A DNA stretch of 41,703 bases from CAZWVR01 sp964637235 (lineage in GTDB: Bacteria > Bacteroidota > Bacteroidia > Bacteroidales > S143-33): positions 1 to 41,703 of the forward strand of contig CAZWVR010000012.1 of assembly GCA_964637235.1 (NCBI GenBank), in the 5' to 3' direction. Shown here piece by piece: positions 23,116 through 32,009 of the stretch. The notes beneath the pieces were generated by a model. That model saw only the letters and a list, made by a program, of their open reading frames with translations, had not been told where the DNA came from and ran no database searches. The first letter of the stretch is position 1, and every line of letters starts with the position of its first letter. The position numbers and the translations under genes were made by a program.

Positions 23116-25023
23116 CTAATTTTCTGCCAATACTATAATTTTATCTCCTTCACTAAGGGTAATTTTATTTGCTTTATTTGGGTTTATACAAATGCCATAG
23201 TTTTTAGAGTGGTCGTGTGCGTATTTTATTAGTCTATAACCTATTGCAGTATGTCCTTTTCGAGCCGCGGCTTCTAATATTGTATAAAAATTTGTTTGAA
23301 TGCCGGTTTGTATATAGTCCGTAGCCTCTTTTATATATATTTCAGAGCCCTCGGAGTCGAATAAGAGATTTAAAATTTTTAGAATGTCTTTATCTTCTGA
23401 TACTTGTGTTAAAATTCTACTTATAAAATCATTGCTGATGATAAAATCATCGGCTTGTGTTATTTCTGCAAGTTCACGATTTTTTTGTATATACATTTCA
23501 CTTACGATGTTAATTTTTTTATTTATTTGTTGCACTATATCTCGTAAATGGATTAAAGTTATTAAAGTAATTGCGTCGGCTAATTGAGGGGAAGTATTTT
23601 CATTTGCTAATATTATTATCGTATCAAATTTTTCAATATTTAGATTAAGTAGAACAGTGCGATTTGAGTAATTAGCAATTTTTTCTATTAAATGTATATT
23701 TTGAAGCTGACGTTTTAGATTTGCTATATTGTATTTGTTGATTTCTTCATTGACGACAATAGTAAGTTCAGAATTTTTGTTTACATATTTTTCCAGTTCT
23801 AAAATAAGATTATAAGCTGTGCTATTCCAGCCTAATAATAATATTTTTCCTTGTGAGATTGAACTTTTAGCCTTTGTGTTTTTTATGATATTTTCGTTAA
23901 TGTTGAAAACTTGCTTTTTTGATAGGATAACAGTATCGTCGTTTTGACTAATTGCAATAACTTTATCGTCTTTTTCAAATAATGTATTCATTGGTGGATT
24001 TATTAAAATTTCTCCATTGCTTTTTTTTATGCCTATAACCGATGAAGTTTCATAGGCAAATAGAATTTGTTTATATGTTTTACCTTGAAGTTCTGGCTGT
24101 TTTTGTAAGTAAATTTCATCTCCTTCGTAAGATACGAGTTCTAAATATATAGAACTAAGACCTGATTGTCTGCTTGTTTGTGCTGTAATTTTTGCAACTA
24201 TATCTTTGGGAAATATTAAGGAAACTTCATCGCCGCCAGCAATTTCAGCTGCTTGTAGATTTTCTTTATTTTTTATTTCTGCTACGATATGATATGGTCT
24301 AAGTTTCCGCTCTTTATTGTATGTAAGGGATAAGATTGTTTTTATTACGTGAATATCATGCAAAGCTGGAAGTAGATTTTCTGGTGTAAGTATTATTATG
24401 GATTTTGCATTGTCAGGATTTACTATTTCTAAATCTCTGTGTTCCAGAGCATTACCCGTGCGACAAATTATTTGAGTTGTTTTTGTATCTGGGATTTTAT
24501 GTTTTATTTCATCTTCCATTTCTAATTTATCTTTTTCAGCAAGAATTACAATAGAAGCCTTTTTTTTATTTTCGTTTGCTAAAATCAATTGCTCAATAAT
24601 GTGTATAATTTTTGGAGACCAACCGATTATTAGGGTATAATTATTACCTATTACAGCGGAGCGTCCTTTTCGTAGTTCTTGTAATTTTTGATCTAAGCCA
24701 GTTGTTAGGATACCAATCAGAGTACTTAATATGAATATACCTCCTACTGTTACAAAGAAGCCTACTATTCTCAATGGCCATTGGGTATCTCCGGCTACTG
24801 TACCTGAATCTAACGCTCGCATCAGGCTTTGCCAGAATGCTTCATAAAAATCTAATCTACCGCTGTTTTCAAAATTAACACCTATAAGTAGATATATGAA
24901 CGCAAAAAATAGAACCATGAAAAAGGTTATAACTGAAAGCCATAAAATTATGGAGCCCGTACCACCGGAAAGAGTTCTATCCAGAAAAAATTTAACTTTT
25001 TCTTTGAAACTATATTTTTTCAT
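23116..25023 (-). CDS. CASTOR/POLLUX-like ion channel with two RCK/TrkA-N domains
   Basis: 635 residues. TM1 is at ~25-48, a pore loop with LDSGTVAGDTQWP at ~71-83, and TM2 at ~84-109. Two cytoplasmic Rossmann-type RCK units follow, the first from ~128 with LIIGWSPKI and the second from ~390 with ILLLGWNSTA. This is the layout of bacterial relatives of plant CASTOR/POLLUX and of TrkA-N-type potassium or calcium channels. The pore sequence differs from the TVGYG of true K+ channels, so selectivity is uncertain. The long RCK tail probably binds nucleotides or ions and gates the pore. The gene is transcribed alone, convergent with the unknown-function gene to its left and divergent from the lipocalin-like gene to its right. 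Confidence 0.85.
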   Translation of the reverse strand: MKKYSFKEKVKFFLDRTLSGGTGSIILWLSVITFFMVLFFAFIYLLIGVNFENSGRLDFYEAFWQSLMRALDSGTVAGDTQWPLRIVGFFVTVGGIFILSTLIGILTTGLDQKLQELRKGRSAVIGNNYTLIIGWSPKIIHIIEQLILANENKKKASIVILAEKDKLEMEDEIKHKIPDTKTTQIICRTGNALEHRDLEIVNPDNAKSIIILTPENLLPALHDIHVIKTILSLTYNKERKLRPYHIVAEIKNKENLQAAEIAGGDEVSLIFPKDIVAKITAQTSRQSGLSSIYLELVSYEGDEIYLQKQPELQGKTYKQILFAYETSSVIGIKKSNGEILINPPMNTLFEKDDKVIAISQNDDTVILSKKQVFNINENIIKNTKAKSSISQGKILLLGWNSTAYNLILELEKYVNKNSELTIVVNEEINKYNIANLKRQLQNIHLIEKIANYSNRTVLLNLNIEKFDTIIILANENTSPQLADAITLITLIHLRDIVQQINKKINIVSEMYIQKNRELAEITQADDFIISNDFISRILTQVSEDKDILKILNLLFDSEGSEIYIKEATDYIQTGIQTNFYTILEAAARKGHTAIGYRLIKYAHDHSKNYGICINPNKANKITLSEGDKIIVLAEN

Positions 25024-25220
25024 AAGCTATTGCTTTGCCATTAAATTTAGTAAAATTAATTTTGTGTGGAGAAATATTTTTGATATTTACTCAGTAGAAA
25101 GTTTATAAATCTGATAATATTTTCTTATAAGTGTATTTTTTTGATATTTAGTAGTTTACAAATGATAAAATATTGAAAAATTTTGAGAAAATTTTTAATA
25201 TGAAGTCAAATTTGTAAAAA

Positions 25221-25228
25221 TACATTTG
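25221..25228 (+). promoter_or_regulatory. Putative -7 box for the lipocalin-like gene (TACATTTG)
   Basis: TACATTTG matches TAnnTTTG, 26 bases before the ATG at 25255, in an AT-rich 231-base divergent intergenic stretch (25024-25254). No matching box was found for the channel gene on the other strand. Confidence 0.4.
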
Positions 25229-25254
25229 AGTTTTGTGTAAAATTTAAATTAATT

Positions 25255-26379
25255 ATGAGGGCAAATATATTGTTCATATTTTTTTTCCTTTCTTCTGTTT
25301 TTTCTTGGGCACAGCAAGCTTATCTTTCTGAGGATTATAAAAAGTTTGGTTTAAATCCGAAAAAGGTTGAGAAATGGGAAGATGGGACACGAACTAATGG
25401 AGGAGAGAAAAATACTTATGAATGGTGGTATTTTGATTTTAAGTTTAGTGATGGCACTATAATGGTTATTGATTTTTTGACTAAGCCTGTAAATAAAATA
25501 AATACCAAGGCATCACCATTTTATTTTGTGGATATTGTATTTGCTGATGGTTCAGAGTATAAGAAATTCTGGCGTTATAAGAAGTCTGATTTTAGAATAG
25601 CAAAAGATAGTTGCTTTATTAGTTTTGGTAATTCTTATGTTAGGGGTAATCTTAAAGAATATCATATACATATTGAGGAGGAGGATTTTTTGCTTGATTT
25701 ATCATTAAACAATAAATCAACAAGTTGGCGTGCAAAGACAGGCTATCTATTATTTGATTCTGATAAGTATTTTGCTTGGGTGGTAGCGGTGCCAGAAGGG
25801 ATTGCCAAGGCATCTTTTTCCATAGCTGGTAAACAATTTAATCTTAACGGTTATGGTTATCATGACCATAATTGGGGAAATTATCTTATGCATAAATTGA
25901 TGCATCATTGGCATTGGTCAAGAACTCATTTTAAAAATTATACTGTGATAGCAGCAAGTATAGTTGCTACGAAAAAATATGACTATAAAAATTTTACACT
26001 TTTTTCAGTTTTTAAAGATGGTCAATTGCTTTTTAGCGATACTGATAGTAGTGAGTTCTTTGAAACTGAGCCTAAACCGGTATTTCCTAATAAAGTTATG
26101 AGTGATGTATTGATTTTCAGACATATAAATAAACAAACATACTATGAATTAGAATTACGTAAAAAGCGGATAACTTCAATTGTAAGAATTATCTATAGCG
26201 TAATAAAGTTTAAACCCTTAGCATGGCTAATTGAAAAAATTATGGGATTATCGCCGGTATATTATCGTATGTCTGGAAGTGCAGAATTTTCAATAAAATC
26301 ACCTAATAAGCCTTTTATTGAGTTGAAAACGGATGATGCGATATGGGAGCTTATGTATTTTGGCAATCTTGTTGATTGA
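25255..26379 (+). CDS. Secreted AttH/CrtC-type lipocalin-like protein
   Basis: 374 residues with an N-terminal signal peptide (hydrophobic 4-17, likely cut after SWAQ). The mature protein has the two hallmarks of the AttH/CrtC family: YEWWYFD at 55-61 and GYGYHDHNWGN at 199-209, expected in two lipocalin-like beta barrels. Members include carotenoid 1,2-hydratases and secreted proteins of unknown ligand. No carotenoid genes are nearby, so hydratase activity should not be assumed; binding of a hydrophobic small molecule in the periplasm is plausible. It ends exactly where the convergent tsaE gene ends, with no intervening base. Confidence 0.75.
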   Translation: MRANILFIFFFLSSVFSWAQQAYLSEDYKKFGLNPKKVEKWEDGTRTNGGEKNTYEWWYFDFKFSDGTIMVIDFLTKPVNKINTKASPFYFVDIVFADGSEYKKFWRYKKSDFRIAKDSCFISFGNSYVRGNLKEYHIHIEEEDFLLDLSLNNKSTSWRAKTGYLLFDSDKYFAWVVAVPEGIAKASFSIAGKQFNLNGYGYHDHNWGNYLMHKLMHHWHWSRTHFKNYTVIAASIVATKKYDYKNFTLFSVFKDGQLLFSDTDSSEFFETEPKPVFPNKVMSDVLIFRHINKQTYYELELRKKRITSIVRIIYSVIKFKPLAWLIEKIMGLSPVYYRMSGSAEFSIKSPNKPFIELKTDDAIWELMYFGNLVD

Positions 26380-26796
26380 TTATTCTATCACTGAGAGAGC
26401 TCTTGTTGTTTCATCAATTATTTCCAATTTTGCTTTTAAAAAGTCCTCAGGAAGGATATCTTCAATAATTTGAGGCCATTCTATAAAAATCCAATTATCT
26501 GAATAGAGATATTCTTCTGTACCGATTTGCAATGCCTCCTCCATAGCTTTTAGCCGGTAGAAGTCAAAATGGTAAATATTTTCACCTTTTTTAGTTTTGT
26601 ATTCATTGATAATTGCAAAAGTAGGGCTTACAACTTCGTCAATTACATTTAATTGTTTAGTTAATGCTTTTATAAAAGTAGTTTTTCCACTTCCCATTTT
26701 TCCGTAAAATGCAACTTTTTTGTAATTTTTGTCTATAAGCATTTGTAAGAATTCTTGTGCAGTTTTATCTATTTGCTTTATGTTAAATTTCCACAT
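26380..26796 (-). CDS. tsaE: tRNA t6A biosynthesis ATPase TsaE
   Basis: 138 residues. TsaE is the ATPase that works with TsaB and TsaD to attach threonylcarbamoyl to A37 of ANN-decoding tRNAs. The Walker A motif GKMGSGKTT is at 32-40; SPTFAIINEY, YHFDFYRL and IFIEWP follow in the family order. Its start overlaps the dnaJ-like gene's stop (TAATG), so translation is coupled. Confidence 0.94.
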   Translation of the reverse strand: MWKFNIKQIDKTAQEFLQMLIDKNYKKVAFYGKMGSGKTTFIKALTKQLNVIDEVVSPTFAIINEYKTKKGENIYHFDFYRLKAMEEALQIGTEEYLYSDNWIFIEWPQIIEDILPEDFLKAKLEIIDETTRALSVIE

Positions 26797-27755
26797 TATG
26801 AAGATTTTCTTTTTTGATATATTTCTTGGGCTTTTTGTATGTATTTTTTTTCTTCCTCAGAGAGTTCAGGTATTAGGTATTTTATTTTTACGTATAAGTC
26901 TCCGAATTGTGAGGGGTTTGCATATTCAGGCATACCATATCCTTTTATTCTCAGGGTTTTGCCGTATTTGATACCTGCTGGTATTTTGATTTTTATTTTA
27001 CCTTTTAGCGTTTGGATTATTTTTTCACCACCTAAAAGGACGGTATATATATCTACTTCTTCCTCTGTAAATAGGTCATTGCCTTTACGTTTAAATATCG
27101 GGTGAGGTTGTACTCTGATTTTAATGTATAGATCACCGGGTTCGCCATCTGGATATGGGCTTGGATAGCCTTTACCTGCAATTTTAATCATAAGATTATC
27201 TTTTGTACCCGGTTTAATTTTAATTCTCATTTTTTCACCCTTAACATTTATTATGCGTGCTGTGCCTTTGTAAGCTTCTTCCAGAGTAATAGTAATTTCT
27301 CCGATAATATCTTTCCCTTTTTTTTGCTGCTTACTGCTTTTTGATTTTGTGCTGCCTCCGCCAAAAAAGGTTCTAAAAAATTCAGAAAAATCAAAACCAC
27401 GAGAGCGTTTTCCTCCGAATAAAACTTCCCATATATCAGAGTTATAGACATCTTCGTTTGTATATGTTTCATATTGATATGCTCCTTGTCCGAATGGATC
27501 ACCCATTCCGCCGAAACCTCGAAATTGTCCACCGGTATTTCGGAGCATATCGTATTTTTTACGTTTTTGAGGATCGCTTAGTACTTCGTATGCTTCGGCT
27601 ATTTCTTTAAATTTTTCTTCGGCTTGTTTATCTCCCGGGTTTTTATCGGGGTGATATAGTAGTGCTAAACGTCTATAAGCTTTTTTTATTTCGTCGATAG
27701 AAGCGTCAGGTTTTACACCGAGAATTTTATAGTAGTCTTTGAATTCCATAGGCAA
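26796..27755 (-). CDS. cbpA: DnaJ/CbpA-type J-domain co-chaperone
   Basis: 319 residues. The J domain is at 1-70 with HPD at 35-37. A Gly/Phe-rich linker (~74-130) follows, and then a C-terminal substrate-binding domain (~150-310). The cysteine-rich zinc finger of classical DnaJ is missing, making it CbpA-like. It would stimulate ATP hydrolysis by DnaK and present unfolded proteins. The second ATG (27749, MEFKDYYKILG) is an equally likely start. It is upstream of tsaE in a two-gene unit with a TAATG junction. cbpM, the usual enterobacterial partner, is absent. Confidence 0.9.
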   Translation of the reverse strand: MPMEFKDYYKILGVKPDASIDEIKKAYRRLALLYHPDKNPGDKQAEEKFKEIAEAYEVLSDPQKRKKYDMLRNTGGQFRGFGGMGDPFGQGAYQYETYTNEDVYNSDIWEVLFGGKRSRGFDFSEFFRTFFGGGSTKSKSSKQQKKGKDIIGEITITLEEAYKGTARIINVKGEKMRIKIKPGTKDNLMIKIAGKGYPSPYPDGEPGDLYIKIRVQPHPIFKRKGNDLFTEEEVDIYTVLLGGEKIIQTLKGKIKIKIPAGIKYGKTLRIKGYGMPEYANPSQFGDLYVKIKYLIPELSEEEKKYIQKAQEIYQKRKSS

Positions 27756-27763
27756 TATTTTTT

Positions 27764-27780
27764 CAAAATTAACAAATTTA
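27764..27780 (-). promoter_or_regulatory. Two overlapping -7 boxes before cbpA-tsaE
   Basis: On the minus strand TAAATTTG (27773-27780) and TAATTTTG (27764-27771) both match TAnnTTTG just upstream of the J-domain gene. A TTG (27796-27798) lies 15 and 24 bases from them, so neither has ideal -33 spacing. The remaining ~125 bases to the ferredoxin gene show nothing else. Confidence 0.4.
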
Positions 27781-27905
27781 ATTGAAAAGCTATGTCAATT
27801 TTATTAACGAAAGGCATATATTTTTGTTTCAACATATTGAATAATGTTTTTTGTATTGATTTACTTGTAAATTTTAGTTTAGGGTGATTATTTTGATAGA
27901 ATTGT

Positions 27906-28127
27906 TTAATCAATGACTTTTATAACTTTTGCAGGGCAAATAGCTTCTGCTTCTTTTACAGCTTTATATTCGTCTGGGAAAATATCAGCTTCCCAGTAGT
28001 TTTTCTTTTTAGTTGCGTCAATAAGATCGCTTTTACCGTCTTCTTCATTCATTTTCCAACGTTGCGGAGCGACTTCTACGCAGTAATAACAACCTATGCA
28101 TTTTTCTCGAAAGTGAAGTACTTTCAT
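27906..28127 (-). CDS. Small [4Fe-4S] ferredoxin
   Basis: 73 residues. C10xxC13xxC16 (KCIGCYYC) and a distal C64-P65 (AICPAKVI) supply the four ligands of a single [4Fe-4S] cluster. The second cluster found in 2[4Fe-4S] ferredoxins is missing. It is a cytoplasmic low-potential electron carrier; its partner cannot be deduced here. A TAnnTTTG box stands just upstream, and pdxJ diverges from the same 80-base gap. Confidence 0.88.
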   Translation of the reverse strand: MKVLHFREKCIGCYYCVEVAPQRWKMNEEDGKSDLIDATKKKNYWEADIFPDEYKAVKEAEAICPAKVIKVID

Positions 28128-28141
28128 AAAAAGAATTTCGG

Positions 28142-28149
28142 CAAAAATA
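28142..28149 (-). promoter_or_regulatory. Putative -7 box for the ferredoxin gene (TATTTTTG)
   Basis: On the minus strand this reads TATTTTTG, 14 bases upstream of the ferredoxin ATG at 28127. No clear counterpart is seen for pdxJ on the plus strand. Confidence 0.4.
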
Positions 28150-28207
28150 AAAAAATGTATTTTTAGAGCTTGATTTTTGATAAAAAAATTGCATTTTTGG
28201 AGAAAAA

Positions 28208-28927
28208 ATGGTCAGGTTAAGTGTAAATATTAACAAAATAGCTACATTACGTAATGCGCGAGGAGGCAATATCCCAAATGTATTGCAGGCAGCAATAGAT
28301 GTACAACGTTTTGGTGCAGATGGAGTTACTGTTCATCCGCGACCTGATGAGAGGCATATACGCTATTCTGATGTTCGTCAGATACGTCCACATATTACAA
28401 CAGAGTTCAATGTAGAGGGTTATCCATCTGATAAATTTATGCAGCTTGTTTTGGAGGTAAAACCTCATCAAGTGACACTTGTTCCGGATCCCCCGGATGT
28501 GCTTACTTCAAATGCTGGTTGGGATACAAAAAAACATAAGTATTTTTTGCGGGATATTGTTGAAACATTGAAAAAAGTTGGAATACGACCTTCCATTTTT
28601 GTGGATACTGAACCTCAGAATATCATCAATGCTGTTGATACTGGTACTGTGAGAATAGAACTTTATACAGAGCCCTATGCTTCTATGTATGAAAAAGATA
28701 GGGAGAAAGCTGTATATCCATTTGTAAAAGCAGCTAAGCTTGCTAATGAATTAGGTTTAGAATTAAATGCTGGACACGATTTAAATTTAAGGAATCTTAA
28801 TTTTTTGGTCAGGAATATCCCATTTTTAAAAGAAGTCTCAATAGGTCACGCTTTGATTTCTGACGCATTGTATTATGGATTGGAAAATACTATTCAGCTT
28901 TATAAAAGGCAGTTGGAGATAAATTAG
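28208..28927 (+). CDS. pdxJ: Pyridoxine 5'-phosphate synthase PdxJ
   Basis: 239 residues, the family's usual size. PdxJ condenses 1-deoxyxylulose-5-phosphate with 3-amino-2-oxopropyl phosphate, the last ring-forming step of DXP-dependent vitamin B6 synthesis. The TIM-barrel signature VNINKIATLRNARGG opens the protein, H43 lies in TVHPRPDERHI, LVPDPPDVLTSN is the mid-barrel loop, and LNAGHDLNLRN provides the second conserved His. Its TAG and the TAA of the convergent rpoN gene are separated by one base. Confidence 0.96.
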   Translation: MVRLSVNINKIATLRNARGGNIPNVLQAAIDVQRFGADGVTVHPRPDERHIRYSDVRQIRPHITTEFNVEGYPSDKFMQLVLEVKPHQVTLVPDPPDVLTSNAGWDTKKHKYFLRDIVETLKKVGIRPSIFVDTEPQNIINAVDTGTVRIELYTEPYASMYEKDREKAVYPFVKAAKLANELGLELNAGHDLNLRNLNFLVRNIPFLKEVSIGHALISDALYYGLENTIQLYKRQLEIN

Positions 28928-28928
28928 A

Positions 28929-30410
28929 TTAAATTTGTTTTCTTAGTCTTGCTACTGGGATGTTCATCTGTTCGCGGTATTTTGCAACAGTTCTACGCGC
29001 TATTTTATAGCCTTTTTCTTGTAGAAGTTTAGCGAGTTTATCGTCTGTTAGGGGTTTTTGTTTATTTTCGTTATTTATTAGTTCCCGGAGTATTTTTTTG
29101 ATTTCGCGAGTAGAAACAGTTTCTCCGTCTTCTTTTTCCATACCTTCGGAGAAGAAGTGTTTAAGTGGAAATATTCCGTATGGTGTTTGGATATATTTGC
29201 TATTTGCAACTCTTGAAATAGTTGAGATGTCCAATCCGGTGATATCTGCGATATCTTTTAAAATCATTGGCTTTAATTTTTTTTCATCGCCGGTTTCAAA
29301 GAATTCTCGTTGATAATCAATAATAGCTTTCATAGTTTTATATAGAGTACGTTCTCGTTGTTTTATAGCATCAATAAACCATTTAGCAGAGTCAAGTTTT
29401 TGTTTTAGGAAATTGCTGGTAGATTTGTCTTTATTTTTTTGTGAATTTTTAAACATTTCTTCGTATGTCTTATTTATCCTAATAGGTGGGATATTGCTTG
29501 AATTTAATGTTAGATGCAATTGATTATCAATTTTTTGTAAAATGAAATCAGGTATAATTTGATGGATATTTCTTTTTTCTGGAGAATATGCATTAGCTGG
29601 TCTGGGATTAAGTTTACTTATTTCTTTTAACACAGCTTTAAGTTGGTCTCTTGTAATTCCCAGTTTTGAGATGATTTTATCGTAATGTTTTTTTATAAAT
29701 TCGTTGAAGTGATTTTGTATCAATAAGAGAGCGAGTTTAAGAGTTTCTTTTTCAGGTGTTTCTTCTAATTTTCTTTTCAGTTGAATTTCAAGTGATTCTT
29801 TTAAATCTCTTGCAGCTATTCCGGGGGGGTCTAATGTTTGGATTTTTCGTATTATTTTTTCAATTTCTTTTTCGTCGGTTTCGATGTTGTGTTGTATAAG
29901 TAATTCGGAGGCAATATATTCAGGGTCTCTTGTTAGATAGCCGGTTTTTGAGTCCAAAGTACCTATTATATATTCAGCTATTTTTTTTTCTTTTTCGTTT
30001 AGGTTAAGAAGGTAAAGCTGATTTTTTAGAAATTCATATAGTGTTTCTGTGGCAACGAAAGGAATTTGTTTATCTTCTTGCGGGGAGTAGTTATTGACTG
30101 TGAGTTTATACAGAGGTATATCTTCGTCGTCGTTATAGAAGTATTCGTCGTCCACTTCTTCTTTTTTAGCTTCGTAATCTGGATTTTCGTCTATATTTTT
30201 TTCTGGGATGTCTTCGAAAGTTTCATTTTCTGGGGATATTTCCGTATTTTCCTCGGGTTCTCCTTCTTCGAGAACAGGGTTTTCTTCTAATTCTTTTTTT
30301 ATTCTTTGTTCTAAAAGTTCTAATGGTGTTTCTAAAAGTTTTATCAATTGTATTTGTTGTGGCGATAATTTTTGAATTTGTTTTTGTTGTAATTTAGTTT
30401 CCAGTCCCAT
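28929..30410 (-). CDS. rpoN: RNA polymerase sigma-54 factor RpoN
   Basis: 493 residues. Region I (1-~45) is Gln/Leu-rich (QKLSPQQIQLIKLLETP). Region II (~46-115) is an unusually long Asp/Glu-rich linker. The core-binding part follows, then a DNA-binding helix-turn-helix near 390-420 (DIADITGLDISTISR). The RpoN box ARRTVAKYRE is at 471-480. It directs polymerase to -24/-12 promoters and needs AAA+ activators, none of which is in this window. Confidence 0.96.
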   Translation of the reverse strand: MGLETKLQQKQIQKLSPQQIQLIKLLETPLELLEQRIKKELEENPVLEEGEPEENTEISPENETFEDIPEKNIDENPDYEAKKEEVDDEYFYNDDEDIPLYKLTVNNYSPQEDKQIPFVATETLYEFLKNQLYLLNLNEKEKKIAEYIIGTLDSKTGYLTRDPEYIASELLIQHNIETDEKEIEKIIRKIQTLDPPGIAARDLKESLEIQLKRKLEETPEKETLKLALLLIQNHFNEFIKKHYDKIISKLGITRDQLKAVLKEISKLNPRPANAYSPEKRNIHQIIPDFILQKIDNQLHLTLNSSNIPPIRINKTYEEMFKNSQKNKDKSTSNFLKQKLDSAKWFIDAIKQRERTLYKTMKAIIDYQREFFETGDEKKLKPMILKDIADITGLDISTISRVANSKYIQTPYGIFPLKHFFSEGMEKEDGETVSTREIKKILRELINNENKQKPLTDDKLAKLLQEKGYKIARRTVAKYREQMNIPVARLRKQI

Positions 30411-30430
30411 ATTCTATCATAACTTTGAAA

Positions 30431-30438
30431 CAAAGATA
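30431..30438 (-). promoter_or_regulatory. Putative -7 box for rpoN (TATCTTTG)
   Basis: On the minus strand TATCTTTG matches TAnnTTTG, 20 bases before the rpoN ATG, in the 59-base gap after the PhoD-like gene. It suggests rpoN has its own promoter even though the upstream gene is on the same strand. Confidence 0.45.
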
Positions 30439-30469
30439 TATTTTTCTTTTCATTTTTAAAAGTATAATG

Positions 30470-31942
30470 CTATTTAACAAATCTGATTGGGCGGTTTTTC
30501 AATTTCATTTTTTTGATTTTATGTATACGATATTTATGTTGTCGAACTGTATTGAGTAAAATCCATTTAGCTTCTAATTGTGAATCTTTTACAGTTATTA
30601 GGAGATATCCACGGTGAGTAAAATCTAAGAAACGGATTTGTGGATTATAAAGTCGTAAAATGTGTTTGGCTAATAGAGCTTTTAGTCCGTCAATAGCACG
30701 GGAAGTAATACTTGGAGCCATCAGTTCTGCGCTTATCATATGATTATGGAAGTAAAGTTCATTTGCCATAGAGGAGTGTAAATCTCCGGAGATAATTATA
30801 GCATTTTCTATTTTGTGATTGTAGAGAAAAGAGAGGAGTTTTTTTCGTTCGTGCGGATATCCGTCCCATTGGTCTGTATTTAGAATTTTTTTACGGTATT
30901 TAAGAGGTGCGAACATAACTTGTTCAATAATAAAAATCCAGTTATTATTTGCAGTTTGTATTTTATTAAATAGCCATTCCCATTGTTTTGTTGACATAAT
31001 TTTTTTTGTAGTGTCGTTTATAGGTATTTTTTGCCAGTCTCTTCCTTCGACGCGTGTATCTATGAATATGAGGCGAGCTAATTTTCCTGCGTCAAAGCTG
31101 CGATATATTTCTGTGTCGTTTGTGGGGAGTATTGGCAACCAGTTAAAATATGCTTTTAAAGCATTATGTTTTCGTTTCCACCATAAATTATTACTGATAT
31201 TTTCTTGTGAACCGCTTTTCCAAGCGTTAGTTGCAAATTCGTGATCGTCCCAAATGACATACCAAGTAAATAGTCTATGAGCTTGCTGTAAGTCTTTATC
31301 CAGCCGGTAGCAAGCGTATCTTATGTCATAGTCTTGATAAGTAATTAAGTTATTTTTAGGACAAACTTTTCTAAATTCTTTTTTGAGGGAGCCAGGGGGA
31401 TATTCATATATGTAGTCGCCAGTATGAATTAAAAAGTCAATTTCAGGGTGTTTAGAAATTTCACGATATACATTAAAATAGCCCATAGCATAATTTGAGC
31501 CGGTAAATACTGCAAATGTTATATTTGGACTGGTATCTTGCATAGACGGTAAGGTTTTGAGCCTTCCCCATGGGGAATAATATCGCCAAGCTTTAAATCT
31601 GTAATAATATTCGGTTGCGGATTTTAGTCCAGTGATTTTTAATTTAACTATATAGTTTAGACTGGGGTCTGTGCGAATTTTACCTTTTTTTATAATATTT
31701 TTAAAGTTAGTGTCAAGAGCTACTTCCCAGTAAACATCTATGGAACGGTAGTGAATTTTAGGTACTATTTTTGTCCATATCACGCAAGAATTACTATCTG
31801 CATCCCCAGAAGCTATTCCAAAGTAAAAAGGGTATAAAGTACTATCAAATCCAGGGAATAATCTGATATCTTTTTCTAATATTTGAGTATAAGCCCAATT
31901 GTTAAAAATTATCATAAATGCAGCGACTAAAAATTTTTTCAT
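30470..31942 (-). CDS. Secreted PhoD-like metallophosphatase
   Basis: 490 residues with a signal peptide (MKKFLVAAFMIIF...AYTQ). A fibronectin-like PhoD N-terminal domain (~37-135, FGIASGDADSNSCVIWTKI) precedes the metallophosphatase domain. Metal-ligand blocks seen are HTGDYIYEY (D175), WDDHEF (D232-H234), SGDLH and a later HRG. Where PhoD enzymes usually have a Cys in an SC[SQ]-Y--GYF stretch, this protein has TGSNYAMGYF with Gly at 148. That may change the iron site. PhoD enzymes hydrolyse phosphomono- and diesters outside the cytoplasm. Substrate and activity here are uncertain. Confidence 0.85.
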   Translation of the reverse strand: MKKFLVAAFMIIFNNWAYTQILEKDIRLFPGFDSTLYPFYFGIASGDADSNSCVIWTKIVPKIHYRSIDVYWEVALDTNFKNIIKKGKIRTDPSLNYIVKLKITGLKSATEYYYRFKAWRYYSPWGRLKTLPSMQDTSPNITFAVFTGSNYAMGYFNVYREISKHPEIDFLIHTGDYIYEYPPGSLKKEFRKVCPKNNLITYQDYDIRYACYRLDKDLQQAHRLFTWYVIWDDHEFATNAWKSGSQENISNNLWWKRKHNALKAYFNWLPILPTNDTEIYRSFDAGKLARLIFIDTRVEGRDWQKIPINDTTKKIMSTKQWEWLFNKIQTANNNWIFIIEQVMFAPLKYRKKILNTDQWDGYPHERKKLLSFLYNHKIENAIIISGDLHSSMANELYFHNHMISAELMAPSITSRAIDGLKALLAKHILRLYNPQIRFLDFTHRGYLLITVKDSQLEAKWILLNTVRQHKYRIHKIKKMKLKNRPIRFVK

Positions 31943-31949
31943 TTTTTTA

Positions 31950-31980
31950 TTGTTATTTAGGTTTGAATTCCGTAATTTTG
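31950..31980 (+). promoter_or_regulatory. Promoter of the secreted esterase gene (TTG-N20-TAATTTTG)
   Basis: TTG at 31950-31952 and TAATTTTG at 31973-31980 are 20 bases apart, the spacing expected of a Bacteroidota -33/-7 promoter. The ATG follows 29 bases later. It is the best full promoter match in the window. Confidence 0.6.
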
Positions 31981-32009
31981 AAAGGTATAAATCATAAAAA
32001 TAAAAAATT

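Noticed and set aside
27713..27913. 66-codon minus-strand frame between cbpA and ferredoxin
   Set aside because: Overlaps both neighbours, is AT-driven and low in complexity; the gap is more likely a promoter region.
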